DNA of 64,000 nucleotides from contig NC_087062.1 of the NCBI RefSeq assembly GCF_963678635.1, positions 73,995,345-74,059,344 on the forward strand, read 5' to 3'. How positions within the stretch are numbered: position 1 is the stretch's first letter; the number at the start of each line of letters is the position of its first letter. The notes beneath the pieces were generated by a model that ran no database searches, was not told the DNA's origin, and saw only the letters and a program-made list of their open reading frames with translations. A program made the translations under genes and the position numbers. The stretch is from Symsagittifera roscoffensis. Lineage: Eukaryota; Xenacoelomorpha; Acoela; Convolutidae. Shown here one piece after another: positions 54,376 to 64,000 of this stretch.

Positions 54376-57300
54376 CTAAATTAATGCGCGCGTAAAATCG
54401 ATGATTTTTTCAAAATTTGATTTTGGACTCAAGTAATCGTGGGCACAGTAAATTTCTTCTAGACTGAGCCGTTAGTATGCTCAGCTTATGGAAATGTTTG
54501 AAGCGATGATAGCCTGAGGTAACGTATATGATGACTAAAATTCGTAGGATAGAGAGGTGAGCTTCGTGGGCACTTTTTGCGTTTTATATATAAAAAATAG
54601 CACTAGCTCAGTGCTGATTCCGATGTCTCACATCCTACTCAGAGACCATTCACCCCTAATTAAGATTTTGGCTTTACTGTCAATATTTTAGACCTGGGCA
54701 TGAATAGCATGACGCTGATTAGAGATGGTAAAGCTGATTTTCCTCTCAAACAACGTTGAATATCGCTGCATGCTCAATCCGAGCAAAACAATTTTATCCT
54801 AGATATGTGTCAAGTAGTTTTTAAATTTTGGTTTTTCGAACACTGTCTCAATTATCCAATAAAGGCTCTATTTTTGCCCAGCTTTCTCTGAGGAGAACTT
54901 CAAATAATTCTTATAAGACGCAAACCATTTGAATAAAAAATCAAAACGAAGAATAGAGAAATCTGATTTTAAAAACGTTTGCATTTTTTTAAATATTCAT
55001 TTATTGCGTATTTGTTTTAATGACTGTATAAAAATTTAGAAACGATATGACATTGAGCGATTTTTCGGGTTTTCCAAAAACAATTTCGAAAATTTTGTCA
55101 ACCTTTTTTTCAATCAACCAAAATGATTTCCCGAGCTCTCCTAAATCACTATCAAGACCCTATTTTGACAAATCTTCCTAAGTTGCAGGCAATTTTTAGA
55201 AACAAAAGACAGGTCGAAAATGGATGTCAGAAAAAATTTCAAAGTGGGGAACCCTTTGGTTGGTGGGTGAGGGTGTTCGTATCGCTGGGTTAGACGCGTC
55301 CATCCCCCTGCCCCTACCCTAAATCCGCCCATGATTACTAATAATTTATCACAATCTTATTCATAGTCTTAACAAAAAAAAACATTACTGTCTTGTTGCA
55401 AGAGAATGATTCAATTACAGTTCTTTTTGCAAAAAAATGGAAAATCAACAATATGCGTATTCCAGGTTATTCGCCACTTTTTTAGCAAGAATTTTGAATA
55501 GTGTGAAAATTGTCCTCCCGGGGTAGCTTAAATGGATTGTTTTTTATGTTTAATTAGATTCACTTAGTCATTGAAGAGTGCCAAATTGTCACCCAATCTT
55601 CTCTCTAAATTAGCCTAACCGTTTTTTCTCAATGGTAATCATTTTGGGCACTTTTTTTATTGCACCTTTAAACCTAACTGAGTTGTTTTTAATATGACAC
55701 CCCATTCCAATGGTTTTTCATTACATTAGTACCACAGCTACTTCGTTTTGACTGCAAAAACGCCCTATCCAAAGAACAGTCACGGAACAAGTAAGTTCTA
55801 TTTTTTTAATGTCAACCCAACAACTGAACGAACGTAAGTAGGGTTTCTTAAATATTTCATATCTACAAAATCTTGAAAGATGACTACAGTGAAAATTGTA
55901 AATATCTGAAAAAAAGTGTTTTCAATCGAGACTTGAAGAATCTTGTTTCGCAGGCGCATTTAGCAGGTCGTCAAATAACTCTTTAGAGAGGCGTTTTCCT
56001 TGTTGAAACATCCTTGGAAGTAACAAAAAGGTTTTGAATTTATAAAATCCAAATGGTTATTCAAGAAAAGTTATGAAATTCCTTGTTTAATAGAGCTTTC
56101 TTCTTTTATAGCGCACAAACAACAGGCTGAAAGCTGAAAAGTTACTAGAGCCGACGATATTTAAAAGTTGGTGGATTATTTCGTTGCTGACTACTAAAAT
56201 AGGCCAGAAGCCTTTTTTGGCGAACTTTTCGAAGATATGTCCAGCCGGCTGATGCATTGGGTTACGATAGAAATTATGTTGATTCAAAGTTTGTTTCATT
56301 CAGGCTGGCATAAGTTTATAAGATACTGCAACAACTTAACCTTCCAAAACATTTTCGTTACTTTTTGACGCCTGGCTTTTTTATCTTGGCTTTTTAACGC
56401 AAAGATCTAGCTCATTAGATCCCCAAAATTTTTTGAGTTCAAATTGAGGATGTTTCAAACCCATTAACAAATCTCTAACGAGTTATGATAAATTGGCGAA
56501 ATAACGCGGTCAAAACAAAGAGTTGATCAAACGTTTGGTTTCAACTAGAACCAGATCGTATAGAATATTTTTATTACACTTACACTAGCAAGTGTAGTGT
56601 AATCGGGAACTTATTTTTTTCTGTACGCAACGTTTCTTGCTTTATTATTTGCTTTCAAAGTTTTCCGGTAAAAATTGATTTGTCAGACTTTCCTTTATCT
56701 GCACAATATTTGTCGGTTCGAAAACTACTCTTCCTTATCTGAATTTTTTGGTTCTATCAAAACTAGAATTGCTTAAATTTCTTAGAAGTTGCGTAGGCGG
56801 CTACGTCCAATATTCCAATGCACAAAGCTATAATTCTCGGAAATGTCAAACTTTATGTTTGGTGCTAGTTTTTTCTGAAATTTTCTCAATAATTATTCTA
56901 CCAAATATGATTATAAACCAAAATTGTACCATATAAAAAATCAAAAGCAACAAAGCGCCTGCTTCTAGTTATAGCCTGGTACCTAGTGGTCTTTTAACGA
57001 GGCATGAAACTTATGGTGTAACTAGTTTTTATTTCAATTTTTTTTCGACTTTTTTTGTTTTATAAGTAATGCAAAGCTCCGTTTCTCCTCTGAGTTAATC
57101 ATTTGTCCATTTTTCAGGCAAGCCTGGTACCATAAGCAGGTGTAGAAAAAAACATGAAACGCAGCGGAATCCAAAAAGCCAACGAATTGAAAATCAAGAA
57201 GATATGAGGCGAAAAAAAAACATAAGATTTTGATTGAGAAACTTTTTGATTGCTAATCCTTTGGTTTTGTACGCCCCAGTTTTAGCACCAAGGTGCCTAT
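54376..57300. other. Intergenic; one more hAT-like end
   Basis: 55130-55332 resembles the family interior ('gagctctcctaaatcacta..aagaccctattttgacaaat') and ends CCTAAATCCGCCCATG, a degenerate terminus. A 'gcaaagctccgtttctcctctg' motif at 57070-57093 matches the SINE-like 3' module. No gene. Confidence 0.45.
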
Positions 57301-58040
57301 TTATCACACCGACATGAATTTAAAGGCGAATTGCGCCAAATATTCTAGCGTTGCTCATTTTCAATTATTTTGTTATACTTTTCAATTTTTTTTAACGTCA
57401 AAATGGAAAAGGTAGTATTCTTGGTGAAAATGATTAATGTTTTAACTCGCAATGCTATCCAGGATTTTGATGTCAAAGAAGTGTTAACCGGTAATACTGA
57501 CATGGAAAAAGTATTCAGAGATCTACAAAGTGTTGAGCATGTTATGAACAAAATTCTTAGGGAATGAGTCAATGAAGAAAATGGCTGATTATCGAAATGC
57601 GCTAAATGGATGCTCGCAAGAGGGCAATTTTTTGATGAGAATTATTGAAAAATTAAAGGTGGAATTGAACGTCAATAGGATCACAAAAATATGGTTTGAG
57701 TTTTAGCCAGGTTATGTGAAGTTTCCTTTGAAACTTACGTTTTTTTTTCTGTTTTTTTTCATCTGACGACTCACATTAGCAAAAAAAAAAATGCCGAAGC
57801 TAAAAGTAATTTATAGAAACAAAATAGCAAATCTAGAAAAAACGAAAATCTCGAACAAATGCCAAGTGATAAATGAAAGCAATAAAAGTGGTAGAATTCT
57901 AATATGCGTGTCATTAGAGAACACAAAAAGTTTGCAAAGTTTGAATTGTCTGCTGTGGCGTTAAGAGATGAAGAGCATATCAGTCGTCGCTACAAAAGTT
58001 TGTCACCTGATCAAAAGATTCAAGCAATGACAAAGTGAAA
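57301..58040 (+). pseudogene. Fragmented short ORFs of unknown origin
   Basis: ATG at 57403 opens 54 codons (MEKVVFLVKMINVLTRNAIQ..., stop at 57565-57567); a further 44-codon frame starts at 57904 (MRVIREHKKFAKFELSAVAL...). Both are hydrophilic and charged, unlike chance AT-rich frames, but are separated by stops. They lie upstream of the LINE remnant and may belong to it or to another decayed element. No family recognised. Confidence 0.3.
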
Positions 58041-59609
58041 AAATAAGAAAAAAACTGAGAATATAAACTCTATAATTTTCTTATCTGTCAGCAAATAGTA
58101 TATAGTTTATAATGAATTGTATAAACAGCCAAAGTTTTTGAATTCTATAGAAAAAATGGTTTTTTTTTGTTTCTTTAATTTGATCCAACTTTACACGTTT
58201 TTGAAATGTCAACTGGGCAAAATGCTTTTTTGTTATGCTTTATGGTTTTGCAGTACGGCCAAAAAACTGATCTATCCAGGAGCAATTTTCACCTTCTCGC
58301 ATTGGTTTCACTACATTTCATCGTCTGCTTTTTTCTGCTGTCTGAGTTTTTTTGACTTTTTGTATAATTAGAAATACAGCTGATTTTCAAATAAAGGCAA
58401 CAAAAAGCAGCAGCGTTCTTAAAAAAAGCCATTTATGGCTTCTAGAAATCAGATTTTGCTTGTTCCTGCTTTATGTTTTCTTCTCAGACACCTCGCTTCT
58501 ACAAGATTAGTTAAATCTCATAGAACAAAAACTAGTTCTTTTTTTCTTCAGCATTTTTTCTTTGAGTTTTCGATAGGACGATAAGAAAATCTAAGAAAAG
58601 TTTGATTGTACATTAGAAATTTTTATTTTGCAATTTACTGCTTCCCATACCTTTTTTTGAGCTCGTATGGTTGTTGAGCACGAAATTGCCATCATTGAGG
58701 ACGTCAAAAAAAGTTTGCTATAGTTGGTAAAGGATCACGCTTTTAAGATGACTAATAGATTTGTGGCCAAGCTGGCCAAGCTTCTGTTCAAAATCTCAGA
58801 GGTAAAGCTGCTTGGAGGAATTAAGTTTGATAATCTACAAAGGGAAACAATTGAAACCAAATACCATCACAGTGTTCAGTCTGCATGACACACTTTTTAC
58901 ATTTGATCAAGAAAGGTAAGTGATCTTAAAATAATCCGAGACTATGAAGCAATTTCGACTTATCTCGATTTTTTTTTGCTCTTTTCTGAAAAAAAATGTA
59001 GAAACCCTCAATGTATCGGATCATTGCTCAGATAAAATAATTTTGAAAGAATACTTTTCAATTACTTCGCAAATACATCTAGTCAGATCAACAAAAACTT
59101 GAATAGTTTACGGAAAAAAATAATCACGCCGATAAAAAAGTTTTTTTTCGCGATAAAGGCAAACTAATGTTTCTGGGATAATTTTGCACAGAAAAATGAA
59201 TATGAAAAAAGCCGCTGAACATAAAATAGCTCTTGTAAATTTGAATACTAGGTCAGCAAAAACTGATTGCATAATTTTTTCCAAACACCGAAAATGAAAA
59301 CTCGATGTACGTGGAAGGAACAATTGCGAGTGATTTAGTAAATTGATAATCAACAAGCTCAAGACGCTTACAAACAAAGTAGGTTTCTCGTGGAAAAATG
59401 AATCCAGTCATTTGCTGCGCAATTTCTATTCTACTGAACCAATAAATGTCTATCGGCAAACTTCAGCTAAAAAAAGGTTGGTTAAATGGATAAAAATGGA
59501 CCAAATTTATAGTGAAACAATATTAGACCATTAACTTTTCACAAAAGTGTAAAACCTTAGCTGACAACAGCTGAAAAAATGACTGAAGAATTTTATGTAT
59601 CAAATCGTT

Positions 59610-60070
59610 TTTAAGCAACAAAGCTTTTGACAGCGTTGACCATGGGACTCTGCTTGAAAAATGTAAAATTTATGGATAAACGAGAAATGCAGAAAAAAAT
59701 TGGTTTCATCAATTCTCAAAGTCTTATCGTAAAATTCAGTTGTAGGGAAAACAGTATCGAGCTCGAAATGTATTTGTAAGTCCACAAGGGTTTGTTTTGG
59801 GTTCCTTCTCGTTGAAACCTATTTAAAGGATCTGTCGAATATTTGTCTAACCTCAAAAACAATCATCCGTATAATTTGATGCGAAAGCAAGTGACTTCGA
59901 TATTGTTAAGACTTGGATGATTGAGAAAGAGTTAACTCGGAGTTAAGAAGGATAAAACATCAAGTCTACAGTTTGGACAAAAACAGTGATAGAAACGCCT
60001 TACAATTATCTAGGCCTCTTTCTCGATAACAGATTGTGCTTCAAATTGCATATTCAAAAAATCTAACTAA
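59610..60070 (+). pseudogene. Decayed LINE (non-LTR retrotransposon) reverse transcriptase
   Basis: Across stops and frameshifts the fragments appear in the order of a non-LTR reverse transcriptase. KAFDSVDHGTLLEKCKIYG is the catalytic block with the first Asp. NWFHQFSKSYRK matches the W-F-x-S-Y-L region, and PQGFVLGSF matches the P-Q-G-S-V-L-G block. YLGLFLDNRLCFKLHI matches the Y-L-G-x-x-L-D block. The F-A-D-D block is not intact. The layout is like Jockey/CR1-type LINEs. Confidence 0.7.
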
Positions 60071-60271
60071 AGCCTAATGAAAACACACATGTAAGAATTT
60101 TCAAAATGTATTAGCCACCAAAACATCCTAATGCTGTAGTACTGTATATGGATCTGCTAGGATTTCCTTATTAGTTAAATTTGAAAAAAAAATAGCTGAT
60201 ATTTCGAATTTGCAAAAAAAAACAGACAATCTCAAAAAAATTTAGGACACATTTTCTGTTGCGTAGATATA

Positions 60272-60854
60272 CAGTGCTGATTTGAATTATCCAGTCAAAT
60301 ATGACAAAATAAGAGACTTCAAAAAAAATTTTATCAAATCGGGTAAAAACAAAAAGTGAGGAGACAAAACAGCTTAATTGCTCTAGAAATAATTCGTGTA
60401 AAGTTTCTCCAAAACTCTCAACCAAAATTTTACCCCAAAATTGGGTCATTTTGGGTTTTTCTCATTATTCAAGAATTACTCTGAAACTATTAGGTTAATT
60501 GATGAGAAAAATATATTAAAAATAGCTTCTTACACAGTTTAACAAGTTTTAAAAGGGTAAAAGTTTGTAGAAGGGAATTTAACCCCTCTAGAAAATTGTT
60601 GGGCTGAGTTTCATATAATTTTTTATCAAGCAACTCGGTAGTTTCAGCTTAATTAAACTAAAAAATCAAAATGACCTATTTTTGGGGTAAAATTCTGATT
60701 GAGAATTTCGGAGAAAAAATGCACCCTATTTATTCTCGTGAAATTCTAAACAAGTTTTGTCTCTTCACTTTTTGTCTAATTTTACCCAATTTGAGAAAAG
60801 TTATGTTTGAAAACTTTTTTGTTCGTTGTTTCAAGCTTACATGATTCAGCACTG
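60272..60854. mobile_element. Mariner-type palindromic MITE, copy C (583 bp)
   Basis: Left end CAGTGCTGATTTGAATTATCC after TA; right end ATGATTCAGCACTG. Same family as 4605-5809, including the internal 'aaattttaccccaaaattgggtcattttgg'. The TA on the right has mutated to CA. Confidence 0.75.
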
Positions 60855-61007
60855 CATGCTGGTTTGCACGTGATATCAAAAAGAGGCTGAATGTTTTTGC
60901 CCCATGACAGCTTTCTCCAACTTCAGTGGTCGGAAAGGTTTTTTATCATAATTGTTGTATGGAGTTGTTGTAATTGTTGTTGTTGTACTAATCGTTGGAT
61001 GGAGTTT

Positions 61008-61586
61008 TTATCCAGTCATTACAAGGGATGTGAAAGCGGCGTGCTCAAATATTTGTTTGTCGTCTAAAAAAGTGTTTGTTGAGAGTCCCATTGTCTCACT
61101 GCGCGTGCTTATGACTGGCGACTGCTCGTCATCAGTACTGCTTCTGAAGATCCTCATTCTGACCATTCGTTTGAAAATATTCGTCGTTTCTCTGCGGAAC
61201 ACCGAACTCATGTATCCATACGATATGATGTTCATCATTCCAATCAGCGAAGTGCACAAATACGGATAAAGGTTAAAAAATTGGCGAACAGCGCTGTTAT
61301 TAATGTTTCCGTGTTTAAATTGAAAGAAGTTAAGACACAAGAGGGGCAAAATGGCAATGATGTAAATCAAAGCGGTCAGCGATAGCTTGGTCGTTGTCTG
61401 TATAATTTTCAAACTGAACTCAGCCGAGATGTCGAAAATAACGTTGACCGAAGCTCGCATATTTTCCCTACATTTGCTCCTGCAGGTTTGGTAGCTTTCA
61501 TAAGCAGCTTTCATTGACAACGCGAAGAAGATGATTGTTAGAATCATAATTAGAATAATGTTGGCAGTTTGTATTTTGTACAATTC
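61008..61586 (-). CDS. Seven-transmembrane receptor, last exon (TM5-TM7 and tail)
   Basis: Acceptor gg..ccaaag at 61587 joins in phase 0 to the preceding exon. 192 residues: TM5 (ANIILIMILTIIFFALSM), a third intracellular loop with CRSKCREN, TM6 with a central Pro (LIYIIAILPLLCLNFF), TM7 ending SLIGMMNIISYGYMS, which stands where class A receptors have NPxxY, then a Ser/Thr-rich cytoplasmic tail. The topology and Cys positions (see the other exons) suit a divergent rhodopsin-like receptor, but the DRY and NPxxY signatures are both altered, so the class and ligand cannot be named. Confidence 0.7.
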   Translation of the reverse strand, partial: ELYKIQTANIILIMILTIIFFALSMKAAYESYQTCRSKCRENMRASVNVIFDISAEFSLKIIQTTTKLSLTALIYIIAILPLLCLNFFQFKHGNINNSAVRQFFNLYPYLCTSLIGMMNIISYGYMSSVFRRETTNIFKRMVRMRIFRSSTDDEQSPVISTRSETMGLSTNTFLDDKQIFEHAAFTSLVMTG

Positions 61587-61804
61587 CTTTGGACCAATTT
61601 AGATTTGATTTTTTCGATGCAATTTTTTTTAGGTCTAACAGGCTGACTTTGGATCTCTCTAAAAAGCGCGCTCTGCAGGCACGCTTTGCAATTTCTGATC
61701 AAAATTTTGCTTTTTTGACACCCCCCGCGCTCAAAGATACAATAGCAAAAAAACTCCTCTGATCGCATTCAATTAGGGAAGCTAAAAAATAAATTGATCC
61801 AAAC

Positions 61805-62066
61805 TTTTCCTGTGCCGACCATCAGACAGTCTTCTTCGTCTTTGGAAACTTCGAAAGAGAAGTTTCCTCGGCATCCTTCGATAACAGAACCTCCTGATGC
61901 GTAATATTTAATTGCATATGGAGGGTGACCGGCAGTAATGAAATCAAGGAGGAAGCCATAGGGCCAAATTATGCAGTGGCTGGCAACTAAGAAAAACTTA
62001 GAGCTGCCATTCAATCCGAATCGAGGCTTGATTGTCAAATAAACACAGATTATGAGACAGAGAGAC
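61805..62066 (-). CDS. Seven-transmembrane receptor, exon with TM3 end, TM4 and ECL2
   Basis: Acceptor gtttacttcag, donor GTTTGG. It encodes SLCLIICVYLTIKPRFG (end of TM3 and loop 2), FFLVASHCIIWPYGFLLDF (TM4) and an extracellular loop with two Cys (EGCRGNFSF, EDC). The junctions keep frame on both sides (TG|G upstream, phase 0 downstream). Confidence 0.68.
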
Positions 62067-62271
62067 CTGAAGTAAACATAAATGAGATAAACAGGAACAG
62101 AGAGCGGCTATGGCCGGTTCCGATCATATTCATTTTCGTTTAAAAAAACAAACAAAGAAAACAAAAACAAAAAGCATTAAATTTCATATTTAGGGGCATT
62201 GACTTAGATATCTACAAAAGAAGCAGTACAAACTTTATAATTTATCAATGGAATTAATCAATGGAACCTAC

Positions 62272-62421
62272 CATAGTTGAGACCAATTTCTAGTGACTAA
62301 GTGCATCTGAGTGACCCAGTAGCAGGACCTCTCGTTGTCGGGGAAACCGAACAAAGCCACCCAGCACTTGAGCAACTCGGACGCGACATCCGACATAACT
62401 ATCATAACAGGCAGGTGACGC
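62272..62421 (-). CDS. Seven-transmembrane receptor, exon with TM2 and start of TM3
   Basis: Encodes RHLPVMIVMSDVASELLKCW (loop 1 and TM2), then FPDNERSCYWVTQM with the conserved Cys at the top of TM3. Donor GTAGGT. The acceptor (tttttgag) is weak and the left limit uncertain. The exon(s) for the N-terminus and TM1 were not found in the remaining 1.6 kb and may lie beyond the window. Confidence 0.6.
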
Positions 62422-64000
62422 CTCAAAAATTACCTCTGATTCAAAGTGTGCTTATTCAAATATTTAATCGATGAGAGTTAAGCAGACTCAAAAAAGTCAA
62501 AGTTATTGTTTTTGATTCTTGGTATTAGTCAAAAGGCTGCAAGAGTTTTTGAAGGATGGTATACTTGACTCTCTTTATTTGGGCTATTTAGGTATCAGGT
62601 GATAAGCCTCAATTTTGGAATTTTTGCGGCCAAAAATTGATGTCTCGTAAAATATCACAAGGGGATCCTCTGATTGGTCAGGGTTGGGATCCCCCCAAAA
62701 AAAATCTTCCCTTGCAACCAGGCGCGGATCTAGGAGTTTTAGGTCGACCAAATTGATTTTCTGAGCTCTCCCAAACTACTATAAAGACCCTAATTTGACC
62801 AAATTTTCTGCGCCGGAGGCAAATTTTTGAAAAAAAGCCCAAAAAAGGGGTTGTAGGCTTTTTTTGGAAAATTTCGAGCGAAAAATCGCGTTTTTTCGTC
62901 GCGCGCTCCCCCCTCAAAATTGATATAAAATGCCCCCCCCCCCACCCGAGCATCATCCCGCCCCCTCCCACATAAATCCGCTACTGCTTGCAACCCCCTC
63001 AAAAAATCCACACCTTTGCTATAAGTTTCTTTACTCTCATCCGTTTTTTTTTGCTTCAAATTAGCTGCTACGACAATTTCTGAATCGTTGAACTTGAGAT
63101 TGCAGTTTTATTGGTCTTTGTATTTGTATGAAAAAAATTAGTACAACCAGAGGGCAAATCCGAAAATCTCAGGACAATCTCAGGACAAAAAATTTGCAAA
63201 TCTTTGGTTTCAAAAAGCAATTGAACGGTGTTTTTTGCCTTTTTGACGTTTTCTCTGCATCTGTTTCCTTTAAGACTGTTTAGCCGCAAGAGGAAGGACC
63301 AACATACGAGCTGTTCAGCTCTCCACAGAGAACCGCTGTTGTGCCCTGCTTAAGAGTTATATGCAATTTTTGGTTATTTTTCTGGACTGGGTAATGTTGC
63401 TTCACCCTCAAGCAATGAGCACGGATCATGGTGGGCCTCGAACAACCGAGTTTTTAAACATAGGGTAGAAATTGTGACAAACGCTAGATGAAACTATTTG
63501 AAAGGACTTAATCCATTCAAAATTTGAAATCTTGTTTTGAAGGCGTAAAATCGCCAATATATCATAAGTAGCTTGAGACGTGTTCTTGCTGTGAAAAAAC
63601 CCTCGCAAACAACACAAGGAAATTGAGTTTTTGGGCTCAAATTGTTTTTTTGAGGAGCTGATGAGCTTGATTTTCTCTTTGTGGCGCAATACAAAAAAAA
63701 TGAAGAAGTTACTCTAGATAGATGCAGAGAAAACGTCAAAAAAGTGAAGAAGAAAATCATTCATTTGCTCATTGAAATCAAAAATTTGCATTTTCTATGT
63801 CACGTGACTGTATTTATTAGTGCGAAAAGTAGCTGAAAAATTGATTGACTCTAACAATTGATTAACAATTATTACTGGTGCACGCAGAGTGCGCAATCAG
63901 TCAGTAGTATGTAATTCAAGGCCCGTCACCGATCATCGCAATAATCTTGCGCGAGTTCATTTTCAGACGCTCATTGCAAAATGGCATCACGATAAGAAAA
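62422..64000. other. Right end of window; MITE and otherwise unassigned
   Basis: Contains the hAT MITE at 62719-62986. No 5' exon of the receptor is evident; the rest has no recognisable gene. Confidence 0.4.
62719..62986. mobile_element. hAT-type MITE, 268 bp
   Basis: Left end CAGGCGCGGATCTAGG, right end CATAAATCCGCTACTG, with a perfect 8-bp direct repeat CTTGCAAC on each side (62711-62718, 62987-62994). Related in its interior to 45923-46336 and 55130-55332 ('ctgagctctccc', 'cgcgcgctccccc'). Confidence 0.85.

Noticed and set aside
63900-64000. Possible 5' exon of the receptor gene on the minus strand
   Set aside because: A short frame with NSRKIIAMIGDG lies there, but no TM1-like segment or phase-compatible donor is evident.

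Overview
The window is nuclear DNA from an animal, very probably an invertebrate. By eye it is about two thirds A+T. It holds intron-split genes whose GC-richer exons encode conserved animal proteins, surrounded by many transposable elements and tandem duplications. The phylum cannot be fixed from the sequence alone.

Layout on the + strand. (1) About 670-9975: an asparagine synthetase domain-containing protein 1 (ASNSD1-like) gene with three clear 3' exons, a probable further 5' exon, and introns full of tRNA-like SINEs, a 1.2-kb tandem duplication and two palindromic mariner-type MITEs. (2) 10391-11665: an intronless sphingosine/diacylglycerol-kinase-fold gene with an altered nucleotide-binding motif. 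(3) 11666-16441: repeats only. (4) 16442-28452: a complete ten-exon AP-3 complex mu subunit gene (414 residues) with three tandem repeat blocks inside its introns and unusual splice donors. (5) 28453-44250: a segmentally duplicated block. It carries tandem units with nested hairpins and a roughly 4.3-kb tandem duplication, which has doubled the first coding exon of a small two-exon gene (second exon 44989-45205). A solo LTR sits in only one of the two copies. (6) 45923-46336: a hAT-type MITE, followed by further hAT-family sequence that is interrupted by (7) 47776-54341, a young Ty3/Gypsy-class LTR retrotransposon on the minus strand. Its two LTRs appear identical, it has a 5-bp target duplication, and gag and pol are present. 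Pol is broken by a 10-bp tandem duplication. (8) 55333-60854: no host gene recognised; a decayed LINE reverse transcriptase and a third mariner MITE. (9) 62421-61008 (minus): three exons encoding TM2-TM7 of a divergent seven-transmembrane receptor; the 5' exon(s) were not found. (10) 62719-62986: another hAT MITE.

The host genes (Asn-synthetase-like, lipid kinase, vesicle adaptor, small protein, receptor) share no evident pathway; this is ordinary animal gene neighbourhood. The observations most worth following are all in the repeats and splice sites: a palindromic heptamer CCAWTGG occurring 17 times in the 6.6-kb retrotransposon and almost nowhere else; a two-part tRNA-Ser-like primer region overlapping the gag start; a roughly 25-nt core that recurs nine times, mostly inside two kinds of hairpin; the preference of the AP-3 mu gene for GTCAGT donors; and the duplicated first exon.
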